Both the position numbers and the translations under genes were made by a program. Positions 24,150 to 32,204 of a stretch of DNA of 51,068 nucleotides are shown piece after piece. Within the stretch, counting starts at the first letter, position 1. Each line of letters starts with the position of its first letter. Source of the stretch: Dialister sp. UBA7295 (GTDB lineage: Bacteria > Bacillota > Negativicutes > Veillonellales > Dialisteraceae); assembly GCA_002471975.1 (NCBI GenBank), contig DKQZ01000073.1, positions 36,803 through 87,870 of the forward strand. The letters are read 5' to 3'. Under the pieces are notes generated by a model. It did no database searches, was not told the DNA's origin, and worked only from the letters and a program-made list of their open reading frames with translations.

Positions 24150-24177
24150 AACTGATAACTAATAACTGATAACTATA
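24150..24177. repeat. Heptamer array, AACTGAT family (4 units), right arm
   Basis: AACTGAT, AACTAAT, AACTGAT, AACTATA. The same four units recur in the same order at 31613-31640. Confidence 0.93.
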
Positions 24178-24223
24178 ATTTCCGAGTATTTCAACCTGTA
24201 TTTAATCAGGGTACAACTCATTC

Positions 24224-24451
24224 TTATCTTCTGTATCCGCACCCGCAGCCCCGATAGGGCCGGCAGCCATCCTTTCTTTCATAGCCCTCACAGCCATAGG
24301 TTTCATCCTGCCGGTTTTCTTCAGAATAGCAGTAACCGCCCTGGGGGCCATAACAATATTCATTTTCATCCGCCTTATTTTCGGCAAATACGCCTAAGCC
24401 GCCCAGGGCGATGAATCCGGCCGCGGCAGCAATCAGTAATTTCTTATTCAT
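24224..24451 (-). CDS. Small Cys- and Tyr-rich exported protein
   Basis: 75 residues. A strong AGGAGG site stands 7 bases before the ATG. The signal peptide (MNKKLLIAAAAGFIALGGLG, cleaved near VFA) leaves a mature peptide of about 52 residues with six Cys, many Tyr, Gly and charged residues, ending GCGCGYRR. The cysteines could form disulfides or bind metal. I recognise no family. Transcribed divergently from suf, with about 270 bases between them; the next gene downstream on the other strand is the third binding protein, convergent. Confidence 0.8.
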   Translation of the reverse strand: MNKKLLIAAAAGFIALGGLGVFAENKADENEYCYGPQGGYCYSEENRQDETYGCEGYERKDGCRPYRGCGCGYRR

Positions 24452-24620
24452 GGGGAGACCTCCTGTTTCTTTTATTTTATCATTTCTGTAAAGAACAGGA
24501 AAACCGGAGGGGGAACGGTTATGTTTCAGGAAAAGGGATTACTTGACTTCATATAGAAAAAGTTAGATAATTAATTTCAGGTATTCCATTGAAAGCAAAC
24601 TCCTTTTTCTTTTCGGGGTC

Positions 24621-24648
24621 CTGTATTTACATATAGGGATAAATACAG
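24621..24648. promoter_or_regulatory. Palindromic operator over the suf promoter
   Basis: A perfect 9-bp inverted repeat, CTGTATTTA and TAAATACAG, with a 10-bp spacer. It covers the -35 box (TTTACA, 24626-24631) and abuts the -10 box (TAAAAT, 24649-24654; 17-bp spacer). This is the position of a repressor site. It does not match the Fur, LexA or NrdR consensus as I know them; the regulator is unknown. Confidence 0.7.
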
Positions 24649-24654
24649 TAAAAT
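24626..24654 (+). promoter_or_regulatory. suf operon promoter
   Basis: TTTACA, 17-bp spacer, TAAAAT; start of transcription near 24661, about 58 nt before sufC. Confidence 0.75.
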
Positions 24655-24718
24655 GGAATAAGCTTTTAATTGTATACGTCGAAAGGCGCATGCAGATTAC
24701 AATATATGAGGTGATCAA

Positions 24719-25462
24719 ATGAGCGAATTACTTCGCGTGGAAAATCTCCACGTATCTGTAGGCGGGAAAGAACTCCTCCACGGCATTAACCTCACCGTGA
24801 ACACGGGGGAAGTCCATGTCATTATGGGCGTTAACGGGGCAGGCAAGTCAACGCTGCTTCATGCCGTCATGGGAAATCCGGTCTACAAAGTCACTGAGGG
24901 ACATATTTATTTCGAAGGAGAGGATATCACAAACCTTTCCGTCGACAAACGTGCCAGACTTGGCATTTTCCTTTCTTTCCAGAATCCCATTTCCGTGGCA
25001 GGGATTACCATGGAAAATTTCATCCGCACTGCCAAGACCACCATTTCCGGCAAACAGCAGCGCCTTTTCCCTTTCAAGCGTCTCATGAAGAGCAGAATGG
25101 AAGATCTGGCCATGGACCCTTCCTATGGGGACCGGTATCTCAATGACGGTTTCTCCGGCGGCGAGAGGAAAAAGAGTGAAATCCTTCAGATGCGTATCCT
25201 GGACCCGAAGCTGGCCATGCTGGATGAAACCGATTCCGGTCTGGACGTGGATGCAGTCCGCATCGTATCGAAGAATATTTCCGAATATCACAATGAAAAC
25301 AATTCCATCCTCATCATTACCCATCTGAACCAGATCCTGAAATTCATCAGGCCTGAATTCGTTCACGTCCTCATTGACGGGAAATTCGTGAAAGAAGGGG
25401 GACCGGAACTGGTGGATGAGATCGAAACCAATGGTTTCGATGCCTATCGCAGCGAGGTGTGA
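24719..25462 (+). CDS. sufC: Fe-S assembly ATPase SufC
   Basis: 247 residues. ABC-type ATPase of the SufBCD scaffold for iron-sulfur cluster assembly. Walker A GVNGAGKST (about 39-47), signature FSGGERKKSEI (about 146-156), Walker B LAMLDETDSGLD (about 165-176) and the switch His in IITHL. GAGGTGATC precedes the ATG. First gene of sufCBDSU, behind a palindrome-overlapped promoter. Confidence 0.98.
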   Translation: MSELLRVENLHVSVGGKELLHGINLTVNTGEVHVIMGVNGAGKSTLLHAVMGNPVYKVTEGHIYFEGEDITNLSVDKRARLGIFLSFQNPISVAGITMENFIRTAKTTISGKQQRLFPFKRLMKSRMEDLAMDPSYGDRYLNDGFSGGERKKSEILQMRILDPKLAMLDETDSGLDVDAVRIVSKNISEYHNENNSILIITHLNQILKFIRPEFVHVLIDGKFVKEGGPELVDEIETNGFDAYRSEV

Positions 25463-25464
25463 CC

Positions 25465-26877
25465 ATGGCTGAGGAAAAAGTAAGAAGCCAGGTCGAAGAT
25501 GTCAATCGCAGCATTTATGACGTGAAGGACAAGGTGGAATTCTCCTACAAAGCGGACAAAGGCCTCAATGAAGACATTATCCGCCAGATTTCTGCCGAAA
25601 AAGAGGAACCGGAATGGATGCTGGAGAAGCGGCTGCAGGCTCTTAAAATTTACAATAAGCTCGATATCCCGCCCTGGGCGCCGGATATTTCCGAACTGGA
25701 CATGGAGCACATCGATACCTATGTGCGCCCGAAGACGGACATGAAAGCCCGCTGGGAAGACCTTCCCGAGAACATCCGGGATACTTTCGACCGGCTGGGC
25801 ATTCCGGAAGCAGAAAAGAAATCGCTGGCCGGCGTGGGCGCCCAGTATGACTCCGAAGTGGTATATCACAATATCCAGAAAGAGCTGGAAGAACAGGGCG
25901 TCATTTATGTGGATTTCGAAACGGCAGTGAAGAAATACCCGGAGCTCATCAAGCCCTATTTCGGAAAACTGATTACTCCCAATTATCATAAATTTGCGGC
26001 CCTCCATTATGCCGTATGGTCCGGCGGCTCTTTTGTCTATGTGCCAAAGGGCGTTCATGTGAAAATGCCGCTCCAGAGCTATTTCCGACTCAATGCGCCG
26101 GGAGCAGGCCAGTTTGAGCATACCCTGATTATCGTGGAAGAAGGGGCTGCCTGCCACTTCATCGAAGGCTGCTCGGCTCCAAGATATAATGTGGCCAACC
26201 TTCATGCAGGAGCCGTGGAACTCTATGTGAAGAAAGGGGCCTCCCTCCGCTATTCCACCATTGAAAACTGGTCCAAGAACATGTACAACCTGAACACCAA
26301 GAAATCCCTGGTGGAAGAGGACGGCCACATGATCTGGGTTTCCGGTTCCTTTGGTTCCCATACGTCCTGCCTCTATCCGGATACGGTGCTGAAAGGCGAC
26401 CGGTCCACCTGCGAATTTACGGGCATTACCTTTGCCGGGAAGGGACAGTTCCTGGATACGGGTTCCAAAGTGGAAGCCCTGGGAAAGAATGTGTCCATGA
26501 CGGTGAATTCCAAATCCATTTCCAAAGCCGGAGGCATTGCCATTTACAGGGGCGTCGTTTATATCGGACCCAATGCAAAGGGCACGAAGGGGTCCATTTC
26601 CTGCGAATCCCTGATGCTGGATAATGAATCCAGATCCGATACCATTCCGGATATCATCATTGAAAACGATGACATCGATCTGGGCCATGAAGCAAAGATC
26701 GGCCGCATTCCGGACGAAGACATTTACTATCTCATGAGCCGCGGGCTTTCGGAAGAAGATGCCAAGGCCATGCTGGTCCGGGGCTTTGCGGAACCTATTT
26801 CCAAAGCGCTCCCCCTGGAGTATGCAGTGGAAATGAACCGTCTCATCGATCTTGAATTTGAAGGCGCTATAGGCTAA
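25465..26877 (+). CDS. sufB: Fe-S scaffold protein SufB
   Basis: 470 residues from the ATG at 25465, two bases after the sufC stop, with GAGGTG as ribosome site. The beta-helix core shows FVYVPKGVHVKMPLQSYFR, EGCSAPRY (the conserved cysteine of the scaffold) and NTKKSLVEEDGHMIWVSGSF. The C-terminus has YYLMSRGLSEEDAKAMLVRG, shared with SufD. It forms the SufBC2D complex on which clusters are built. Confidence 0.98.
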   Translation: MAEEKVRSQVEDVNRSIYDVKDKVEFSYKADKGLNEDIIRQISAEKEEPEWMLEKRLQALKIYNKLDIPPWAPDISELDMEHIDTYVRPKTDMKARWEDLPENIRDTFDRLGIPEAEKKSLAGVGAQYDSEVVYHNIQKELEEQGVIYVDFETAVKKYPELIKPYFGKLITPNYHKFAALHYAVWSGGSFVYVPKGVHVKMPLQSYFRLNAPGAGQFEHTLIIVEEGAACHFIEGCSAPRYNVANLHAGAVELYVKKGASLRYSTIENWSKNMYNLNTKKSLVEEDGHMIWVSGSFGSHTSCLYPDTVLKGDRSTCEFTGITFAGKGQFLDTGSKVEALGKNVSMTVNSKSISKAGGIAIYRGVVYIGPNAKGTKGSISCESLMLDNESRSDTIPDIIIENDDIDLGHEAKIGRIPDEDIYYLMSRGLSEEDAKAMLVRGFAEPISKALPLEYAVEMNRLIDLEFEGAIG

Positions 26878-26886
26878 GGAGGGCAT

Positions 26887-27930
26887 ATGGAAGAAATCAG
26901 AATCAACCGGCTGCCTCTCCTCACGTACCGTTATCTCCATACGAACGATACGAAAGTGGACTTTGAAGCGCCGAAGAATGGAAATACACCTGCCTTTTCC
27001 GATATTTCCTACGTATCTGAAGGAGGAAAGCTTCCGGACTTTTTCCGTGGAGCTTCTCCGGAGACCGTAAAAGCACTGGAAAAGGGCAGTCATTATACGA
27101 TTACCATTCCTGCAGGGGTACAAGCGGATCTGACCATTACCCTTTCAGGAAATACGGAAAATCCCGACTTTGCGGACACTTTCCTCTTTAAACTGGAAGA
27201 GGGGGCAGACCTCAATCTCATCTACCGCATGGAAGGGAAGGGCAATGGCACCTCTCTTGCCGCTGCTTACTATGAACTGGAAAAAGATGCCAGCCTCAAA
27301 GTATCCCGCCTCGTAAGCGGCCATGCAGGAGCGAAGATTTTTGACCAGCGCCATACGGTGCTCTCCGAAAACGCGAAAGCCGACTTTACGGCGGCTGAAC
27401 TGGGCGGAGAAAATATTTACATCCACAGCTATGGAAAACTCCTGGGAAATCATTCCCAGATGTTTGAAAGGGCCCTCTATGCAGGCAAAGGCAGCCAGCA
27501 TCTGGACTTTTTCTACCACATCGATCATGTGGGACAAAAAACAAAAGCAGAAATCGACGTGAAAGGCGCCCTGGATGACACTTCAAAGAAAATTTTCCGG
27601 GGAACCCTGGACTTCAAGAAAGGCTGCAGCGGTTCCGTGGGGGATGAAGGCGATTATGCCATCCAGCTTTCCCCGAAAACGAAGAATATTTCCCTTCCTC
27701 TTCTTCTCTGCACGGAAGATGACGTCCAGGGCAATCATGCATCCAGCGCAGGCCAGCTGGATGGAAATACCATTTATTTCCTCATGAGCCGCGGCTTCTC
27801 CCTGGAAGAAGCAAGAAGAATCGTCATTGAAGCCCTCATCCGTCCGATTATCGATCAGATGGACGAATCGGTGAGAGAAGAAGTACTGAGAGAACTCAGA
27901 GAAAAACTGGATTCCAAGGAGATTAAATGA
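26887..27930 (+). CDS. sufD: Fe-S scaffold protein SufD
   Basis: 347 residues. Weak N-terminal conservation, then the SufB/D core (QRHTVLSENAKADF, HIDHVGQKTKAEIDVKGALD) and the C-terminal YFLMSRGFSLEEARRIVIEALI. Partner of SufB and SufC. AGGAGG ribosome site after a 9-base gap; its end overlaps sufS by 4 bases. Confidence 0.95.
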   Translation: MEEIRINRLPLLTYRYLHTNDTKVDFEAPKNGNTPAFSDISYVSEGGKLPDFFRGASPETVKALEKGSHYTITIPAGVQADLTITLSGNTENPDFADTFLFKLEEGADLNLIYRMEGKGNGTSLAAAYYELEKDASLKVSRLVSGHAGAKIFDQRHTVLSENAKADFTAAELGGENIYIHSYGKLLGNHSQMFERALYAGKGSQHLDFFYHIDHVGQKTKAEIDVKGALDDTSKKIFRGTLDFKKGCSGSVGDEGDYAIQLSPKTKNISLPLLLCTEDDVQGNHASSAGQLDGNTIYFLMSRGFSLEEARRIVIEALIRPIIDQMDESVREEVLRELREKLDSKEIK

Positions 27931-29159
27931 ACAGTGAACTGATCAGGAAAGATTTTCCTATTTTCAATACAGAAGTGGGCGGGCACAAAGTGGTGTACTT
28001 CGATAACGGCGCCACCACTCAGAGACCGCTCCCCGTGATTCAGGCGGTTATGGACTATGTGACCCATCAGAATGGCAATCCTCACCGGGGAGCCCACGTC
28101 TTTGCCATCGCCGCATCCGAAGCCTATGACTCTTCCAAGGAAGTGGTCCGGGACTTCATCCATGCGAGAAGCGAAAGAGAAATCATTTATACAAGAAATA
28201 CCACGGAATCCCTGAATCTGGTGGCCCGCTCCTGGGGAGAAACCCATGTAAAGGCAGGGGACCATATCCTCATCACCATCGCGGAGCACCATTCCAATCT
28301 CGTCACCTGGCAGCGGGTGGCTGAAAAGACGGGAGCCATCCTTGACTATATCTATGTAGACAAAGAAACCGGTCATTTCCCGGAATCGGAACTGAAAAAG
28401 ATCGACGATCCCAGAGTAAAGATTCTTGCCTTTGCGCAAGTTTCCAATGTGCTGGGCATCGATTTTGATCCGAAACCCCTCATTCAGAGGGCCCATGCCC
28501 ACGGAGCCATCGTGGTCCTCGATGGAGCCCAGTCCACTCCCCATAAACCGGTGGACGTACAGGATCTGGACTGCGATTTCTTTGCCTTCTCCGGACACAA
28601 AATGTGCTCCATGGGAGGCATTGGAGTTCTTTACGGAAAAGAAGAACTGCTGGAAGAAATGGAACCCTTCCTCCGGGGCGGAGATATGATTGACGTGGTA
28701 GAAGAACAGCATACCACTTTTGCCGAACTTCCGGCCAAATTTGAAGCCGGCACCCAGTATGTGGAAGGAGCTGTTTCCCTCGTAGCAGCCATCAACTATA
28801 TCCAGTCCATCGGCTTTGATGAGATTCGTGCTCAGGAAAGAAGACTGGTCACCCGGTGTCTGGAAGGCATGAAAAAGCTGTCTTTCATCCATATCATCGG
28901 ACCGAAGAATCCGGAAGAAAAAGAAGGCCTCATCGCCTTTACGGTGGAAGATGTCCATCCTCATGATGTGGCACAGATTCTTTCCGCTGATGCCATCTGC
29001 ATCCGTACAGGCCATCACTGCGCCGAACCGCTTCATAAATACCTGGGCATCAACGCGACCTGCCGCGCTTCCTTCTATTTCTACAATACGGAAGAAGAAG
29101 TGGACTATTTCCTCGAAAAGCTGAAAAACGTCCGGAAAGTGATGGGGTATGACGACTGA
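27927..29159 (+). CDS. sufS: Cysteine desulfurase SufS
   Basis: 410 residues. PLP enzyme that takes sulfur from cysteine. YFDNGATTQRPLPVI at the N-terminus, ITIAEHHSNLVTW, DGAQSTPH, the PLP lysine in FSGHKMCSMGG and the catalytic cysteine in RTGHHCAEPLHK (near residue 361). The last two motifs mark the class II SufS type, which works with SufU. ATGA overlap with sufD; its stop shares a base with the sufU start. Confidence 0.97.
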   Translation: MNSELIRKDFPIFNTEVGGHKVVYFDNGATTQRPLPVIQAVMDYVTHQNGNPHRGAHVFAIAASEAYDSSKEVVRDFIHARSEREIIYTRNTTESLNLVARSWGETHVKAGDHILITIAEHHSNLVTWQRVAEKTGAILDYIYVDKETGHFPESELKKIDDPRVKILAFAQVSNVLGIDFDPKPLIQRAHAHGAIVVLDGAQSTPHKPVDVQDLDCDFFAFSGHKMCSMGGIGVLYGKEELLEEMEPFLRGGDMIDVVEEQHTTFAELPAKFEAGTQYVEGAVSLVAAINYIQSIGFDEIRAQERRLVTRCLEGMKKLSFIHIIGPKNPEEKEGLIAFTVEDVHPHDVAQILSADAICIRTGHHCAEPLHKYLGINATCRASFYFYNTEEEVDYFLEKLKNVRKVMGYDD

Positions 29160-29605
29160 TGGAACTGAAACAGCTGTACACGGACCTCATCCTTGAATAC
29201 AACAAGGACAGGACCAACAAGAGAAAAATCGCCTGCCCCACCCTCCATGAACATGGACACAATCCGAGCTGCGGCGATGATATCGATATCGAAGTGATCG
29301 TGGAAAAGGGCATCATTAAAGATCTGGCCTATACGGGCACGGGCTGCGCCATTTCCCAGGCCTCCACAGCCATGATGGCTGAACTTCTGCGGGATCGGAC
29401 CGTGGAAGAAGGACTCCGTCTCTGCCGTCTTTTCCTCGATATGATCCGGGGAAAAGTCACCGATGAGTCAGCTCTTGAAGAACTGGAAGCAGCCATTACG
29501 CTCAAAGATATCTCCAAGATGCCGGTCCGCGTCAAATGCGCCACCCTCGGCTGGCATACCCTGGAAATGGCTCTGGAAAAAGAACTGAAAAAAGAGGGGA
29601 AATAA
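29159..29605 (+). CDS. sufU: Sulfur transfer protein SufU
   Basis: 148 residues. Zinc-binding partner of SufS in Firmicutes that accepts the persulfide. The zinc ligands are visible: NPSCGDDI (Cys and Asp), YTGTGCAISQAS and VKCATLGWHTLE. It ends the sufCBDSU operon, followed by a hairpin within a tandem repeat. Confidence 0.96.
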   Translation: MELKQLYTDLILEYNKDRTNKRKIACPTLHEHGHNPSCGDDIDIEVIVEKGIIKDLAYTGTGCAISQASTAMMAELLRDRTVEEGLRLCRLFLDMIRGKVTDESALEELEAAITLKDISKMPVRVKCATLGWHTLEMALEKELKKEGK

Positions 29606-29619
29606 GATTTATTCAACAT

Positions 29620-29648
29620 ATAGCCGGCTCTCTTTTGGGGCCGGCTTT
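29620..29648 (+). terminator. Probable terminator of suf, first unit of a repeat
   Basis: AGCCGGC pairs with GCCGGCT across an 11-nt loop, followed by TTGT. Degenerate versions of this hairpin recur in the two later repeat units. Confidence 0.6.
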
Positions 29649-29905
29649 GTGCTGTCGTGATTCGTGGCTCGTGACTCGTGACTCGGATTTGGCGAAACTT
29701 TAGAAGAGTTCCTTTGGTGTCATATGGCAATTTCGTTCCTGCTCCCTTTGAGGCCGGTTTTGTGCTGTCGTGATTCGTTGCTCGCGGTTCGTGATTCGGA
29801 TTTAGTAAAAACTTTCGAAGAGTTTCTTTGGTGTCACATGGTAATTTGTCTCCGGCTTCCGTTTGGGAGTCGTTTTTTGCTGTCGTGATTTGTTGCCCGG
29901 TGTAT
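29625..29905. repeat. Tandem long repeat of about 114 bp (2 full, 1 partial)
   Basis: Anchor GCTGTCGTGA occurs at 29651, 29764 and 29879 (spacing 113 and 115). Each unit has a hairpin-like GGC...GCCGG, the anchor, a CGTGATT-type heptamer array (four units, four units, then two) and, in the first two, a shared segment containing CTTTGGTGTCA. Identity between units is imperfect, so the duplication is not recent. Confidence 0.85.
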
Positions 29906-29918
29906 TTCAGTGGGGCAT

Positions 29919-29947
29919 TTGACAGATGAGAGAAGAAATATAATAAT
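29919..29947 (+). promoter_or_regulatory. Possible promoter of the binding-protein gene
   Basis: TTGACA, 17-bp spacer, AATAAT, in a very A/T-rich stretch that also offers TATAAT at a shorter spacing. Confidence 0.5.
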
Positions 29948-29997
29948 AAAATTATAATTATTTTTATGATTGATGAGAATGAATCACTGGAGTGCAT

Positions 29998-30975
29998 ATG
30001 AATCTGTTTCTGAAAAAGTTTTTCCTTTTATTTTCCTGCCTGCTGATGGTCATGGTTTCGGGCTGTGGAAGCGGGGGAAAGGCGGAGGGGACGAGAGTCA
30101 TTACGGATGATCTGGGCCGGGAGGTGCGCCTTTCTCTCCATCCTTCCCGCATTATTTCCCTGACTTACGGGACCGACGAAATCCTGCTGGGGCTGGTGGA
30201 TATTTCCCGGGTGAAAGGACTTTCCCGGTATGCGGGAAACGGGGATATCACTTTTACCACGAAAGAACAGGCAGAAAAAGTGGGAAATAAAGTGGATACG
30301 AATCCGGAGACCATCCTGGCCCTGAAGCCGGATCTTGTCATCGCTTCCACTTCCGTGCCCTCCGATACGCTGGAAGTATTGAAGCATTCGGGAATTCCCG
30401 TGTATACGTCCCTCATTGCGTCGAACTGGGAAGAAATGGAAATCAAGGTGCGGGGCGTGGCGAAAGCGGTGAATGAAGAAAAAGCAGGAGAAGCCATGGT
30501 TTCTGAGATGAATCGGAAAAGGCAGGTCCTGGATGAAAAACTTTCCGTCATTCCAAAGGAAAAAGAGCGGACCGCCCTGGCCCTCTCCTTCCGGGGCATC
30601 CTGGGGAAAAAAGGGACCCTTTTCAGTGAAATCCTTTCTATGGCCCATGTGAAAGACGGGGCGGCAGTGTATGACGTACCTAAGGGGACCAATGCCTATC
30701 TCTCCAATGAAATCCTTCCCGAAATCAATCCGGACATCCTTCTCATGCCGGTATGGAAAGTGAAGGAAGGGGACAATGAAAATGAATTTGCCGGAGAGCT
30801 CATGGAAAATCCTGCCTTTCAGGACGTAAAGGCAGTGAAAAATCATGAACTGGTCCGTTTTCCTGAAAAATACAAATACGTCATGAGCCAGCATATCACC
30901 GATGCCATGGAAGCCGCTGCAAAGGCTGTATATCCGGAACTCTTTGAGGACTCCGTGAGCTCCGGCGGGAAATAG
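29998..30975 (+). CDS. Periplasmic binding lipoprotein, siderophore/cobalamin type
   Basis: 325 residues from the ATG at 29998 (TGGAG 5 bases upstream). Lipobox MVSGC (about 18-22). It continues VITDDLGREVRLSLHPSRII, the start typical of FepB/BtuF-like type III binding proteins, with ETILALKPDLVIASTSVPSD and a long central helix. Ligand could be heme, an iron chelate or cobalamin. No permease or ATPase gene follows. An imperfect TGATT/AATCA inverted repeat (29967-29986), loosely Fur-like, lies between promoter and start. Confidence 0.88.
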   Translation: MNLFLKKFFLLFSCLLMVMVSGCGSGGKAEGTRVITDDLGREVRLSLHPSRIISLTYGTDEILLGLVDISRVKGLSRYAGNGDITFTTKEQAEKVGNKVDTNPETILALKPDLVIASTSVPSDTLEVLKHSGIPVYTSLIASNWEEMEIKVRGVAKAVNEEKAGEAMVSEMNRKRQVLDEKLSVIPKEKERTALALSFRGILGKKGTLFSEILSMAHVKDGAAVYDVPKGTNAYLSNEILPEINPDILLMPVWKVKEGDNENEFAGELMENPAFQDVKAVKNHELVRFPEKYKYVMSQHITDAMEAAAKAVYPELFEDSVSSGGK

Positions 30976-31048
30976 AAATCAATTTCCGGTTGCCCCATTT
31001 TCCTTTCTGGTCCATAATAGATAAAGAATCTTTATGGAAGGTGAAGTT

Positions 31049-31432
31049 ATGCAGCACAGTTATGTTTTTGACGTAGTGGCAGTGGGCATTTGCCTCTGGT
31101 TTATCAAATCCTATATCCTTGGCATCTGCCATACGAAGGAAGAAAAATTCATTCATGATGAAGCGCCCAGATGGCTTCTCTGGCTGGTCACCGTCATCGT
31201 CTGCCTGTCCCTGATTCTTCTCGTTTCAGCCGACCTGGGACTTCTCCCGATTCCCGTGGACAGCGTCTATCGCGTGGCCGTAGCAGGATTCCTCATGTGG
31301 CTCGCCATGGCCCTCTATACGAAGTGGAACTGGGGGATATCGCTTTCCGATAAGGAAATAAAGAAAAGAAACAACCGTCAGATGGTGATGATCCTTTTCC
31401 TTATGTTCTTCCTCGCGACGACACTGAAATGA
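31049..31432 (+). CDS. Small membrane protein, unknown
   Basis: 127 residues from the ATG at 31049 (GGAAGGTG upstream). Three transmembrane segments: about 3-24, 42-62 and 68-86, with a further hydrophobic stretch at the C-terminus (MVMILFLMFFLATTL). The loop between the last two helices is basic (DKEIKKRNNRQ). It lies 73 bases after the binding lipoprotein and may be cotranscribed. I recognise no family. Its stop is followed at once by GCCGTTA heptamers. Confidence 0.7.
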   Translation: MQHSYVFDVVAVGICLWFIKSYILGICHTKEEKFIHDEAPRWLLWLVTVIVCLSLILLVSADLGLLPIPVDSVYRVAVAGFLMWLAMALYTKWNWGISLSDKEIKKRNNRQMVMILFLMFFLATTLK

Positions 31433-31446
31433 GCCGTTAGCTGTTA
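31433..31446. repeat. Two GCCGTTA-type heptamers at a stop codon
   Basis: GCCGTTA, GCTGTTA immediately after TGA, as at 1906 and 37588. Confidence 0.6.
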
Positions 31447-31490
31447 GTCCGAAAGCCAACTTTTTTGTGAGATGACTTTGATTTAGAAAG

Positions 31491-31518
31491 TTATCAGTTC
31501 GCAGTTATCAGTTCTCAG
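31491..31518. repeat. Heptamer array, TTATCAG family (4 units), left arm
   Basis: TTATCAG, TTCGCAG, TTATCAG, TTCTCAG. Reverse-complement partner at 31613-31640. The 94 bases between contain no gene. Confidence 0.92.
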
Positions 31519-31612
31519 TCTCCCACCCCTGCGGGCAGCTGTATTTCTAAATGATTGCACAATCTTCAAATAAATGAAACCCAAGCGGACCCGCCCGAAT
31601 GGGATCACTGGT

Positions 31613-31640
31613 AACTGATAACTAATAACTGATAACTATA
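31613..31640. repeat. Heptamer array, AACTGAT family (4 units), right arm
   Basis: AACTGAT, AACTAAT, AACTGAT, AACTATA, identical in order to 24150-24177. Confidence 0.93.
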
Positions 31641-31644
31641 ACGC

Positions 31645-31684
31645 AAAAAATCCGCCTGCCACAAATGTGACAGACGGCTTTTTT
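31645..31684 (-). terminator. Terminator of the candidate structured RNA
   Basis: AAAAAAGCCGTCTGTCAC pairs with GTGGCAGGCGGATTTTTT on the minus strand. Two positions are G-U wobbles if the minus strand is transcribed but C-A mismatches on the plus strand, so minus is favoured. Confidence 0.8.
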
Positions 31685-32012
31685 GACACGTAAACAAGTC
31701 CTCCCGTACAGAATGGAGAATATCCGAGATCCCGGAATTCCGGATCATGACTTATCATCGTCGGCGCATTGCTTTCGTGAGTAACAGTAAGGGGCGCGGA
31801 GGGGCCAGTTGTTCGTTTTCCCATTTCTTTTTGAAGGGGAGGACTTATTTTCTTTTTAACGACCTGGAAACAGGAATTCCTCGAGGATTGGAAAGCTCAA
31901 AGGGCACGTGGGCTTTGGTCCCGATCCGCATTAAATTTTTAGGCGCTCAGCGGATGGCTGTGGACCTCTACCCGAGGCCTCGCTCTTTTTTGCTCTCTAT
32001 ACATATAGTAGA
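31646..32012 (-). ncRNA. Candidate structured non-coding RNA, copy A
   Basis: About 365 nt on the minus strand. Possible -10 box TATATGTAT just upstream. Near the 5' end GGTCC...GGACC encloses AUCCGC/GCGGAU. A 14-bp long-range helix joins 31850-31837 with 31705-31692 (AAGTCCTCCC arm, one G-U), closing a domain that holds GATCC...GGATC around a CCGGAATTCCGG palindrome, and a terminator follows. The segments 31692-31708 and 31720-31756 recur almost unchanged at 51000-51016 and 51032-51068, with a different loop of about 12-15 nt between. Not tmRNA; I do not see RNase P, SRP or 6S RNA motifs. Both copies end convergently with plus-strand genes, so a cis-riboswitch is unlikely. The 5' end is uncertain. 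Confidence 0.6.
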
Positions 32013-32104
32013 AAAAAATGGGATTTGTATCATTAGAAATTCGTTAGATTTCAGGTTCCCTTGGAAGAGGGGGGTGAAAATATATTTTTATTCATGAGGA
32101 GACA

Positions 32105-32181
32105 GCCGTTAGCCGTTAGCCGTTAGCTATTATCCATTATCCATTATCCATTATCCATTAGCCATAACCCATTACCTGTTA
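32105..32181. repeat. Heptamer array with GCCGTTA to TCCATTA switch (11 units)
   Basis: Three GCCGTTA, one GCTATTA, four TCCATTA, then GCCATAA, CCCATTA, CCTGTTA, all in one 7-bp phase. Left arm of an element whose core holds hairpins at 32205-32231 and 32248-32269. Confidence 0.93.
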
Positions 32182-32204
32182 TCTTTTCTATAGCTTATGA
32201 GCAA

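Noticed and set aside
31636..31824. 62-codon minus-strand open frame in the RNA candidate
   Set aside because: It runs through the terminator stem and the conserved palindrome; conservation between the two copies follows base pairing, not reading frame.
31646..32012. RNase P, SRP or 6S RNA
   Set aside because: The RNase P GAGGAAAGTCC element and the SRP GGTCCGGAAGGAAGCAGCC loop are absent, and two similar copies would be unusual for these; 6S was not excluded with certainty.
31747..32097. 116-codon plus-strand open frame
   Set aside because: Lies over the candidate structured RNA, lacks a ribosome site and has an unlikely composition.
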